Shown here in pieces: positions 10,730 through 21,460 of a stretch of 64,000 nt of DNA; the stretch's first letter is position 1, and every line of letters starts with the position of its first letter. The notes under the pieces are model-generated. The model was given only the letters and a program-made list of their open reading frames with translations, searched no databases and was not told the origin of the DNA. The translations under genes and the position numbers were made by a program. Source of the stretch: Geosiphon pyriformis (lineage: Eukaryota; Glomeromycota; Glomeromycetes; Archaeosporales; Geosiphonaceae); assembly GCA_016748015.1 (NCBI GenBank), contig JAAOMT010000519.1:202046-266045 (forward strand). The letters are read 5' to 3'.

Positions 10730-12495
10730 TAATATTGAAATACTTTATTGTTTTCAACAAATTTTTGGGCTCGAAAAATTTAATTCTTTTCTAATAATAA
10801 AATTTAACTAGTAGCAATTTTGCAGTAAAATTGTTCAAAGCAAATTTATATTTAGCTAAATATATTCACACAAAACAAACAAATAAACGTGAAAAATTTC
10901 AACAAAATAAGATACAGTAATGTATTTTACGAACTGGGTCTTTTTTATTAAATAATTTTAAAAGAATCAAATAATTTCTCTTTACCATTTCTTTATAAAA
11001 TCTTTAATTATTTATTTATTTGTATTCTATATAATTCACTTTTCCAAAATCCAACTTATAAACTTTTTTATTTTGACCTTTAGACATTTAACAAAGATTT
11101 TTAATAAGCGAAATGACAAAGAATTCTTCTTTCAAGTTTTTGTTTGAACTTGTCACTTTATTAGGACTAGGCAATGTAACTGATATGTCTTTATACAATT
11201 TTTTAAAGTCAATTTTCGAATTTTACCTTTAATTACTAATGAAAAATCTATAATAATTATCAAGAACTATTTCTTTGTTTAATAAATACTTGAATAAAGG
11301 TTCCTTTGTTCAAAATAATATTATTATTGAGATCTTTTTTGTGTTAATTTTTTACAAAAAAATATTTGTACGCATGGACTGCAAATTTACTATTTTTAAT
11401 TAACGATTCTATTCAAAATTTTTAATGAATTAAAAATATCTCTGGATATTATTATTAATTTCTATTTTTATCAACGTTTGTATTTGTTGTGGTCTGAATT
11501 ACAAATCAAAAAATATTCAATCATTCTCCCCAAAAATTAATTCTCACTCTAACCCTAATTCGAAACACATCCTTATTAGGAAAACTGTGATTTGGGGTAC
11601 AACATGCTGAATTTTCGCTTACCCAGTTATGGAAATGATTGAATAAAGGATGAAAAATGTTGTAATCAAGTCAAAGGGGAAACAGGCATCGAAATTAGGA
11701 ACTTGACTATTTGACTTTAAATTTACAGTGCATAAAATGTACATAATCGCCCATAAAATTTACATTATCAATCAAATATAAAAACTTTTTTATCTCATTT
11801 GTATAAATTTTTGTTCCTTTATTAAATGTCTTTTATGCTAAGAGTCTTGTGAAATGAGATATTTTCCTTTGTCAGTTAATTCGATAGGAAGATTGAGTTA
11901 TGAAAGAATTTTGATGTCAAGAAATTCCTAAAAACGTGAATGAATGTAGTGTGAGATGAACAGTTGATGAAATTCCCAGTAATACGCGTGCGTGAAAGAT
12001 TTCTTTCCCAATTTTAATGAAAATTTTTTCAAGCCTTGTTGAGAAACGTTTTTTAAGTTACTTTTCGAATCAAGGTTTGTGGTAGCCATCTTACAAAGAT
12101 GGAAACAATCCTATGTTCAACGTAAAAGATTTACGTGCTCCTGTAATTCAGATGAGCACATGTATTACGTTAGACTTTACCCTTGTGTAAATGGCTTTGA
12201 ATTATTTAAGATTTCATACTTTTTTGGGAAAAGCACAATGTTTTGCATCAAAATAAAAAAATAAATAGTATAAAATATTTTTAAACTGTACCATTAACAA
12301 AGAGAGCTCTTTTTTCTGTATAAAAGAAGTAGGAATCTTGAATAGAATTTCTTAATAGTTTGATTCATCTTTTTTTTTTTTTCTTTGAAATTTCGAAAAG
12401 CAATTAAACCAAAGAAATTGAAATTTTCCCAACTGTATTTTTGAAAATCAATTCCAAACAGCTTTATAATTACTGAAAACGAATATTCAATCAAA
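10636..12495. other. AT-rich intergenic DNA
   Basis: Contains a TTA microsatellite (about 10698-10728) and otherwise runs of A/T. A 61-residue open frame (12079-12264) with no motif is not supported as a gene. The last 200 bp serve as the SOD upstream region. Confidence 0.5.
10698..10728. repeat. (TTA)n microsatellite
   Basis: About ten uninterrupted ATT units just downstream of the C2 gene stop codon. Confidence 0.85.
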
Positions 12496-13182
12496 ATGTT
12501 TTCATCATCCTCTTTAATAATCACCGCCTTGACCACAATTATTGGCTTTTCAATACTTATACTCGGAAATCCAATCCCCCAATTTCCCCAATTTCCCTTT
12601 CCTTTACAATATCTGAATGCTCAGTTCACTGGTAAAGGTGGTATTTACGGTACAGTTAGTTTCTTGAACTCTCCACAAAATCCTTCCTCCCAACTGGGTA
12701 CCAAAGTTTTGGTAAATATTTGGCAAGGTCTTACTAACACTACCAGTGAAGGCTATCCTTATCATATTCACGAGCTACCGATTGGACCTGACGGAACTTG
12801 TGCCTCCACTGGTCCACATCTCGACCCTGCAGGTGTAAATAAAGTGCCATTAGGTACTAAATATGTTTGTGACAGGACTAAACCGGAAGCTTGTGAAGAA
12901 GGGGATTTAAGCGGTAAACACGGAACACTTCCTGGATCTTTATGGGGTGGTGCTCAAGCATATTACGATGATCGTTTTCTTATTTGGGATGGTGACGCTA
13001 GTGCTACGATCAAAGGCCGTTCTATCGTAATTCATAATCCTGATGGTAAGCAAAAAAATCCAAATGAAAATTTAGCAAAATAATTTTTTTTTTTTTTGAA
13101 ATGAAAAATTAATTTTTATTTTCTCTCCCTACTTTTTTATCTAAAAATAGGTTCACGATTAAGCTGCGCAAATCTTGTTTGA
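12496..13182 (+). CDS. Secreted Cu-only superoxide dismutase, copy 1
   Basis: Predicted extracellular superoxide dismutase of the Cu/Zn fold. Exons 12496-13045 and 13151-13182 give 193 residues. A signal peptide covers residues 1-25. Copper ligands are His 90 and 92 (YPYHIHELP), His 108 (GPHLDP) and His 180 (SIVIHNPDG). Asp 137 lies in EEGDLSGKHG. The two other zinc His of the classical enzyme are absent, and the zinc/electrostatic loop is short, as in the Cu-only SODs of fungi (the Candida SOD4/5/6 type). Cys 102 and Cys 189 match the structural disulphide. The 32-nt last exon (SRLSCANLV) supplies this second Cys and the C-terminal strand. A Pro/Phe/Gln-rich stretch after the signal peptide (PQFPQFPFP) is unusual. 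No GPI signal is seen. The convergent copy 2 ends 1.06 kb away. Confidence 0.88.
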
Positions 13183-14245
13183 ACTGTTATCGTGACGACT
13201 TTTTTTCCCTAGTTTTCTAATTGTAATTGTAATTATTTAAATCTTAAAAACTCCCAATACAATTTACCTTTTTTTAGTTTCTCATTGTCTAATGTATTTA
13301 AATAAACATAGAGTCTATTACCAAACATCTCTATCTAACGTTGACAAAAATAAAGATAGCTTAAAATAAAATTTCTACTTTTGGTATTGAGATGAAACAC
13401 AGAGAAAAAACTAACTTTTTACAAATCGATCACAGTTCCATGAATTGATCGATCAAATCTTATCTCTAATCCATATTCATGCCCAAGTTAATTGAACAAA
13501 GCCTTTTTAAAATCGTATTCATTTTTCATTCCAATCAAAGAGCTTAATCTCTTGGTTTTACTTATTTCAGTCAACTTTGTTTTGACAATTTCTAAAGTAA
13601 TTTTCTTAATTACTTTTCCAAATTTAGCAAACTTTAAACGATTTCTGTTAATTATTACACTAAATTACCACGTGCAATAAACCATTGCAAACCGACAATC
13701 AACTTCGGATTAACGAAGTCATGATTTATAAATACTAATCAACATACATTGTTTAATATATATCTTCTTGTCATTATTAATCGAGCCTTTCCAACCTCTA
13801 AAAATAAATGAAGATTTGACGCACTTTAAAGAAATTTTGAAAATATTTCACTAATCATATTTATATTTAGGCTTTTTAACTTGTTCAGCGTCTTATTACT
13901 ATCACTCGTTAAGGCAAAGGGAATTATTGAAGCTCTAGCTATAATAAAAAGTCATTTATCACTTGGCCATCAGGAAAAAAGAAAAAATTTATTCAAGTCA
14001 ATATTAGGTATTTATTTATTTATTACACATATTCATTTCTTTATATTATTAATGTTTATGTCATATTATTACAACCACTTGAAAATTTATTGAGTTTATA
14101 AATTGTTTTTTGAGTTGTATTTATAGTTTTTATTTTATGAAAGATGAAGTGCATTTGAAATTATTGGACAAGAGATGACGGTGGACATTTAACATCAATT
14201 TTTAGAGATAGTAGCGTAATAAATAAAAATTTTATCTTGATAAAA
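13183..14245. other. Spacer between the two convergent SOD genes
   Basis: Both genes end into this stretch. A segment at about 13870-14008 (after a TTTAG, before GTATTT) stays open and would read LVKAKGIIEALAIIKSHL, but it cannot be joined to any start or downstream exon. No gene is called. Confidence 0.45.
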
Positions 14246-14907
14246 TTAAATAATGTTCGCACAGGCTAGTCGTGTATCTAATAAAAAGTTTGGGGAGGGG
14301 GGAGGGGGATATAAATTTTCAAAAACTTGTTTTATTTCTTAAACAGCAATAATAAAAAAAGGTAATTAAAATAGAACTTACTATTAGGGAAATGGATGAC
14401 AACAGAACGTCCTTTGACACCAGAATCACCATCAATATCAAGAAATTGATCAGTATAAAAATTAGTAATAACTCCACTTCCCACGCCTTTAAGTTTCCCG
14501 TGTTTCCCACTAAGATCTCCAGCCTCACATTCTTCCGGTTTTTCTGGATTACAAACGTATTTACCATCAGAATATGTTTTGGCGGCGTTAGTAGGATCCA
14601 AATGACCTCCAGCATCAGTGCAATTAAAATTCTCGCCGATCTGATATTGGTGAACGTGATATGGGTAGCCGTCACCTGTGATATCTTTTAATCCAGTTTT
14701 AATAACAAGATTCACCAAGAGTGGGGAGTCTTGAGTTTTTTTCAGGAAAGTAAACTCTCCTGTAACACCTCCGCTTTGTCCATTAAAATTGGCCCTAGCG
14801 ATCCGTGAGCTTGATCCTGATTCTAATCTTGTTGTGCGAACTGGATTGGCATTTAGAATGGTAGATTGGTAAAAAAGTATTAAGCAAAAAGAGAAAAGTT
14901 TGAACAT
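14246..14907 (-). CDS. Secreted Cu-only superoxide dismutase, copy 2
   Basis: Paralogue of the gene at 12496, on the opposite strand. Exons 14382-14907 and 14246-14277 give 185 residues. A signal peptide covers about 1-20 (FKLFSFCLILFYQSTILNA). Copper ligands are His 84 and 86 (YPYHVHQYQ), His 102 (GGHLDP) and His 172 (SVVIHFPN). Asp 131 lies in EAGDLSGKHG. Cys 96 and 181 form the expected disulphide. Zinc-site His are missing, as in copy 1, so a Cu-only mechanism is inferred. The single intron is at the same place and phase as in copy 1, and the last exon is again 32 nt (TRLACANII). N-terminal sequences differ, and copy 2 lacks the Pro/Phe-rich stretch. The tail-to-tail layout points to an inverted local duplication followed by divergence. 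Confidence 0.88.
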
Positions 14908-17215
14908 TATTCTTGGTCGATTAAAATATGATAAAAAAAAAAAGAATCAGTTTTGAAATTATTTTAAGAAAAAATTTCTATAAATTTTTCAATGAGGTTC
15001 AAGAAAATAATAAATTAATAAAATAAAATGGAAGAATAATTTGAAATACACAATTGAACTATTCGCAACAAAGGTGTATAAAAGCAAACTTGTTTGTAAA
15101 ATTCTAAACTAGAAAAGTAGGTATTTTTATATTAAAAAAAGACTTTGCTTACGAGTATATTCAGAAGTCAATATAAAAAGCCTCTTTCTAAATCAAAAGC
15201 TCCAAGCATAATCCGTATTTGAACAAAGTTTTCTTTTAAATATATATATATATATATTAATATGGCTGTTCTGCCATTTATTGAAAAGAAGCCACCAGGT
15301 TCAACTCATTTTTAAACTGATGCACTGTCATTTGAATTGCTAAAAAAAAATCTTTGTCAATATGGGTATAAAGAAAAAAAAAAAAGGAATTTTTATCGGA
15401 TTTACTTTAATGAAAAGAAAATCAAATGCCCTCCCGAGCAAATCTTTTTTTCACCAAGCAAAATAGAGATATTATTCAAAATAACATTACAAGTATAACT
15501 GTCATTTTTTAGCTATAAAGGAAACAGAGCCCTGTTAATTACACTATATATGTATTATTTGTGGCAGAGAAAAATAAAAAATTGCGGCAATAATCAGTTT
15601 CTCCAATTAGATGTAGAATGATAAACCAAATATCGAATCAAATGGTCAATTTTTATTAGAGATTGGTTAATAATTAGAAGAGGGTGATTATAGTTGGTAG
15701 ATTGTTGATCAGTTGTAATAAAATTTTTGGTATTTTTTATTAACATTTTACGAATGAAGCCCAATCGCTATCTAGTATACAGAACCAGACTAAGTGGCTC
15801 AGACTAAATGAAACTCACGCACTTACTACATGTGACTAGCCACTCGGGCCATACAAGGCAACACTATACACCTACATAAAATTTCTAGTATATATAATTT
15901 GACCAAGCAAATAATACAAATCTTTCAATTCCTAAAAATATCTTATTTCAAAAAAAAAAACTTAAAAATCCTATAATATCAGAAAAATCATTAAACATAT
16001 CAAAATAAAATTTAAATAATTTTATAAAACAGTTTTTTATTAAAAATTAAAATTCTTTAAACTTTTTACAAAATACTTTATTGTTAAAAAAAGTTAATAG
16101 AAACATTTTACCTCTACAATATTTATGCAAATAATAATAGTACATAAATCCAACAAAAATATTTCATTACTTTTAAATAATACAACAACTTATATATACT
16201 TGAAAAAATATTTTTTTTTTTTTTTTTTACCAATATTATTCTTTATTATTATTATTATTATTCATTCAAAATAAATTTTGTATATAAATTAATTATTTTT
16301 AAATGTTGACATATAAAAATTATTTGCTATTAACAGAAACAATATTTATAATCTTTTTAACATTATAAATGCAATTATTTTTATTATGCAAACTGGAATT
16401 CTGTTAAATTCAGTTTAATTTGTGCAGTTTGAAGAAAAATAAAATTTTTGCCTTTTTTTACATTGGTAAATAATCTTTTATCTAATGATAATATTATAAA
16501 AAAATTAATTAATTATTAGATATAATAAATAATTTCTAGTTTTAAAAGTAAATAACTTTTAAATAAATAATTACTGAATTTAATTTCTTAATTTTATATA
16601 TATTTTTATATAATCTTTTCTTGTAAATAAAATCTAGAGTAAAAAATTTCTACCTAATTTTTAATAATATTAATAAAATACATTTGATAATTATAACAAT
16701 AATAGCAGCAATAACAGGAATGAACAACAATTTTTTGTCAATCCGAGATTACCAATTATGATTGTTGCACTGATTATTACATACATAAAAATGTTGTAAA
16801 CCAAAGATATAAACGTAACCCAAAGTACCATCAAAACCTGAAATTAACGGGAATGACCATGTAATTAGTTTTTTGGCGTAATTTTCGTGTCGAGAAACAT
16901 TACACAAAAATAAAATTTTTATGAGAATACTCTGCGAAATTCATTCTTGAACAACGTTGCGTGCAATTTTCTTGGTTACATTCGTTCATGAATGTTGAAA
17001 AAAGATACTTTGAGGGAACATTATAATATTATAAAGCAACTCTTGTGTTTTGAAGTGCTAAAAATCAATATAATTTCCAACACTTCTCAAGATATGATTT
17101 ATTTGATAGAAAAAGTTATTTTCAAACTTTATATTCAAGAAAACTATACTGAGCTGTTGTTTCACTTCAACTATTTGTAAAAACCACGAGAAAAAGAAAA
17201 TCGAGAACAGAAGAA
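14908..17215. other. AT-rich intergenic DNA
   Basis: Holds the SOD copy 2 promoter and about 2 kb of low-complexity A/T sequence (an AT dinucleotide run near 15240-15257, short TTA repeats near 16242-16261). A short more mixed block near 15760-15880 has no open frame or RNA fold that I recognise. Confidence 0.5.
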
Positions 17216-17395
17216 ATGCCAACGAAAACAGTATATTCTGCCATAATTCTCGCAATCTGTGCTTGGTTCACATCAATAGGTCTCGCTCCGCCTCCTTTTG
17301 CACCAGAATTTCGAACGTATTCAAAAGAATTTAAAATTGAAATTTTTAGAAAAATCAATAAAACACGTACATATTTCACTCTAGACGTTTGGTAA
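17216..17395 (+). CDS. Possible 59-residue secreted peptide
   Basis: An ATG opens 59 codons. Residues 1-24 resemble a signal peptide (basic start MPTK, hydrophobic core, ending SIGLA). The mature part begins PPPFAPEF, is rich in Lys/Arg/Phe/Tyr and has no Cys. The stop TAA overlaps a GT donor (TTTGGTAAAA); splicing to TTCTTTAG at about 17447-17454 would only replace the last residue with Cys-His. The size and secretion signal are like small secreted candidates of plant-associated fungi, but there is no homology I can name. A 70-codon frame on the other strand (17167-17379) is less protein-like. Chance is a real alternative. Confidence 0.35.
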   Translation: MPTKTVYSAIILAICAWFTSIGLAPPPFAPEFRTYSKEFKIEIFRKINKTRTYFTLDVW

Positions 17396-18642
17396 AATTC
17401 CTTGATTTTGGAAATTTGTTTTTATAAAAAGAAAGTTTTTATATATTTCTTTAGTCATTAAAAGGAGCATTGTTGAGATTGTAAATTTTTGAGCTATAAA
17501 ATGTGGTCTTGAAATTTTTTGAGAAAATCCAAATTAGCAACCAACCAACCAACCAACCAACTAAAAACTTTTTCGGAATAGGCTTTATGAACGGGGGGAA
17601 TATCAAAGTTTTCCACTAGTATATTTTTGGAGATGATTTACTATTGAAAAGTTATAACCATTTGTATAAATGAGATCTTTCAAAGTAAAATGAGAAGCTT
17701 TTATTTAGCATATGAAATTCTCACCAGAGTAATTTCTATTCAATTAATAATAATAATCTTGAAAATATACCTGTGATTAAAGAATTTGTATTAGGTTCAA
17801 TTGACAAATTTAAAGATTAAAATATAAAGTCATTTTTTTATTTATCATATTTATGAGAACGTGCTTACTATATTTCATTGTAAGAGATCGCTCTTGCTTA
17901 TTATATATACAATGTCCCTATATAGTGATCTTCACTCTAAAAATTTTTTTCTGTCGTCATTTATCATCGAATGCTCTTGGTTCTCCGTCTCCCTTCCTGT
18001 TTTTAACAATGACAAGTTTTAGATTGTTTATTTAAAGGATCAGGTGTTGCTGAGAAAAAGATTCCTTGAGTCAATATTGCCCTATTTCCACAATCGATAA
18101 AGAAAAAAAAGTCATGAGAACATCCAGATCCCTTTAAAAATGTTTGATCATGAGCTTTTTAGGGTACCAACAGTGGAACAAATCATCGCCAAAGGAATAA
18201 TAGATTCAGTATTTTTTCAAGGGCTTTGTAACACTCTGCAATTGTATTTCCGCAATGCGAAAATTTTGAATTCCCATTTTCGAAAAAAGGATATATTGAT
18301 GACGTAAAGTAAATAAAAAAGTTCATTTCGAATCAAATCGCGCAAAATTGACCAATTAAATTTTATTTTTTCTTTGGAAAGAACCAATCGGGTTCTTTAG
18401 TTTAGAGTCTTCTGAGGTCGTGTGAGGGTGCTTCTTTGTAATTATTGGTCGTAAAAATTTCGGTGGTTAAATAAGGATAAAAGCACTGAAAAACCGTTCT
18501 CAAAATATCAAACTACTGAAAAACTTTATTTGAATTGAAAAATTAAATTCCCTAGAGTTTTTAAAATACTTCCTTTGTCCTTTTACCGTTTAAACCGAAA
18601 CTTATTCTTGGCAATTAGAAATATTATACCTTTCATTCAATC
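17396..18642. other. Intergenic DNA with a CAAC tetranucleotide repeat
   Basis: A short CAAC/CCAA repeat sits near 17538-17561. No gene is supported; a 60-codon frame at 17853-18035 lacks features. The final 250 bp are the upstream region of the F-box gene. Confidence 0.5.
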
Positions 18643-19068
18643 ATGAAGCTTCACAAAAAGGTTTCCCTTTGTGACATCTTTGTTATTTTACCTCATGAAA
18701 TAATCATCAACATTTTTGGGGAGTTAAATATTAGTGACATCTTTTCTGTGGCATTGGTATGCTTTAAAAAATTTTTAAGTTCATGTTTAGTTACATTATT
18801 TTTGAATTCAAAACAATTATCATCTTTTCAATTTACAAAAGGTCAACAAACATCTTAGACAGCATACCCTCGATTCTTATTTGTGGTACATCTTATGCCT
18901 TCGCCTATTAGGTTTAGACTATGTAAGTGAAATCTCCAAGAAATTATCCACTCAGGAAAAAGAAGAAATCTTGCGCTTGAATTGCTCCAACTCTTGGAAA
19001 AATACATTAATTGATAAATGTGAGCTTCTTTAAAATAATTACTCTTCAAATACATCACTACTTTGCAA

Positions 19069-19112
<44 letters not shown>

Positions 19113-20081
19113 TAAAAACATATCTAGACAGACCCCATGTATTTCTTGCTAAAGAATGCGAGATTTTATCTTACAATTCACGTCCTATCGGAAATGTCAA
19201 TTCAATGATTAAGCAGCCTTACATTTTGGATGATATAGAGAGGTAATTTCAAATTTAAAGTATTTTTTAATACTTTTCAGCCATTATAATCCTAAAATTT
19301 GCTTTCGAATAGTAGTAGATTTGGAAAAATTGTTCGTATCCCCTCGAATGTAGAGAAGGATATTTACTTTTCGAGCGTGAGTAATCTAAAAAGGTCTCAT
19401 TAATTTGGTATCAAGAAATTTATATTTTAATAGGGAATCAGTCTCATAAATCTTTCAATTCTTTCCAGTTGAATGCAGTGATCAAAGATGTTCGTCCTGG
19501 GACGTATTATGTTGTCTGGAGAATGGTTGTTCATAATCTCACTGTTTTCCAGAACACAAAATTTGTGACTAGGGTGATGGAGATGGTATGTATTTAAGAT
19601 TATTAAATTCACTTACTATTATCTAAAATTTTTTTACCTTATGACCTATATGGGTTTCGTTCAACAAGAATCACAATCGCGAAATCAAAAGGTTATGCTA
19701 CAAACCACAACTTTCTGATTATTTGGACAGCACATTCCAAAACGGTCCAATAGATTATCAATTACCTTATAAAATTGAGATTCCAGCAGGTGACTATGAA
19801 AATCACCAGAATTATAACGTGATGGTATCATTCAAAAGTCTTGTTGGAATCCCGTGGTTCTCTCCAAAACTCGTGAGTAATATTAAGTGTTCTCAAAATT
19901 TACTAATAACTATATATTTATAATTTTTAAAATCTATTTTTTTAATTTCCATTTTTAGGATTTCGATTTTGTTTATTTGCACCCATGTTCCAATAAATCT
20001 GGACATATGAAAAGAATAAGAATAAAAAAAATCTGGTCAATTGTGAAAGATAAACTGCTATTACCCACCCTTGGTCACTAA
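18643..20081 (+). CDS. F-box protein with PP2-like C-terminal region
   Basis: Probable SCF ubiquitin-ligase adaptor. Seven exons, 18643-18756, 18842-19019, 19128-19242, 19313-19376, 19469-19585, 19669-19872 and 19959-20081, join in frame to 304 residues. The F-box is about residues 14-60: VILPHEIIINIFGELNISD, then FSVALVNKHLRQ across intron 1. The rest has a beta-rich pattern (SSRFGKIVRIPSN, DVRPGTYYVVWRMVVHN, YKIEIPAGDY, YNVMVSFKS) and ends in DFDFVYLHP and a basic tail. The order of strands and the PGTYYVVWR strand recall the phloem-protein-2 domain that follows the F-box in some eukaryotes; this is inference. Intron 2 holds a TAA microsatellite. Intron 3 ends in TAGTAGTAG, which offers three in-frame acceptors. 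Most exons are below 60 codons. Confidence 0.7.
19072..19111. repeat. (TAA)n microsatellite in an F-box gene intron
   Basis: About thirteen TAA units inside intron 2 of the F-box gene, so length change would not alter the protein. Confidence 0.85.
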
Positions 20082-20875
20082 AAAAAGGTGAAGATTAAGT
20101 AATTTATGCTTTTCAGCTATGTTCTCTTTTTAAATAAAACTTTTTTGTAAATATAATTAACATTATTTGTAATATATAAATATATATATATATATATATA
20201 TGAAATATTTGGTTTTCCTTTATAGAAATACTAAGAATTAACTTTTAAACTTTTGTTTATTTAAGATTTTTTTCATGCTAAAATTGAATTTATGATTTTT
20301 TTCTATAAACCTATTATGTAATATGTATAAGATTTGTTTACACAAGAGCATTAATTACCTAATATTTGAGAACTTATTTATGTAGCAGAGATTTATTGAA
20401 AATTTCATTTTTTTATTCAAAAAGACATATGTCTTTTTACTTTTGGCAGTTTTATAATACATGTAAAATTTGTTTCCACCTTTCTAAATTTTCAGGAAAC
20501 ATTTGATAATTGCGATCAATATTTAGAATGAGAAATATGAACGTCATCTCAAAAGGATTTTTACAGAAACTGACCAAACCTTTGGAAGAAATCTAAGCAC
20601 AAAAAATCCTAAAATAGAAATCCAAAAAGCTATATTTTATCATCTTTTAATTTAATTTCACATTTTTAAATTTTACAAAGTCTATACATGAAGACATATG
20701 AGCCGAAAATTGGACAAAAAAATATACGAGGGATTTCTTTAAATATTTTTTAGTAAAGTACGAAGACAAAACAAAAGAGTATTCACCACTTTAAAACTAT
20801 CTTCAAAAAAAGGTCCAAAAGTTTTTTCATATTTTTGTACAAGTGATAATAAAATTATCGTTATGATGTTTTGAA
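20082..20875. other. AT-rich spacer between convergent genes
   Basis: Contains an AT dinucleotide tract (about 20173-20200) and the 3' flanks of the F-box gene and the minus-strand gene at 20876. No gene seen. Confidence 0.5.
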
Positions 20876-21460
20876 TCAGGATTTTTTCCCCGGTTTTAAA
20901 GTAGTTTTTGTGTCTTGTAACTGAGGAGTAAATTTGGAGGAACAGCCCATGAAAAATTCTTCCCCATCTTGATCCTCATCTCGAGCTCCGCAAAAGTCCC
21001 AATCATCTTCAATCTCATTTGGTTTATTATTGAGTGAAGAACATGCTTCTTTTATGTTGGGAGTACTTCCAGAATTTTCTGTTGAAAATGCTTCGATCAA
21101 AGCAGGAATCCCTATTGCAGTTGAAACTTGACGAATCAGTTTTCCTGGCTTAGAAACAATTGAATTTTGATTGGATAATTCCACTTGATGTTCTTGATTT
21201 AAAGGATCATCTGTTGGCTTGCTATCTTTGAATGTAACGTCATCAAAGGGAATCTTCGAGGATGAATTGTAAGAATCGAGGTAAGTGTGAAGTGGTTGTG
21301 GTTTTCTTAGTTGTTTTTTGTAAAATTTTTTTTGTCGTCTCTTTGATTCCTGTGGCTTTTGCGACTGACATGCTGAGCGTAATTGCAGAGAATATGGATG
21401 ATGAATCGGTCTGGTTCGTGTTCGTGCCACGTGATCATTGTTTTCTGAAGAAGGATGCAT
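20876..21460 (-). CDS. Polar protein of unknown function
   Basis: A single 194-codon frame starting at ATG 21460. The composition is protein-like and clearly less A/T-driven than random frames nearby. The N-terminal third is basic and Gln/Lys/Arg-rich (ESKRRQKKFYKKQLRK), which could be a nuclear-localisation stretch. The middle is Ser/Asn-rich, with a short hydrophobic helix-like part (IGIPALIEAF). The C-terminal third is acidic (EIEDDWDFCGARDEDQDGEE) and ends in a basic tail. There is no signal peptide, membrane segment or domain I recognise. It looks intrinsically disordered. Regulatory or RNA/DNA-binding roles are possible but unproven. Confidence 0.55.
   Translation of the reverse strand: MHPSSENNDHVARTRTRPIHHPYSLQLRSACQSQKPQESKRRQKKFYKKQLRKPQPLHTYLDSYNSSSKIPFDDVTFKDSKPTDDPLNQEHQVELSNQNSIVSKPGKLIRQVSTAIGIPALIEAFSTENSGSTPNIKEACSSLNNKPNEIEDDWDFCGARDEDQDGEEFFMGCSSKFTPQLQDTKTTLKPGKKS

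Noticed and set aside
13870-14093. Exon-like + segment between the SOD genes
   Set aside because: Flanked by plausible splice sites, but no start or downstream exon can be joined, and the frame after the donor closes quickly.
17167-17379. 70-codon minus-strand frame
   Set aside because: Overlaps the better signal-peptide-bearing + frame and has no motif of its own.
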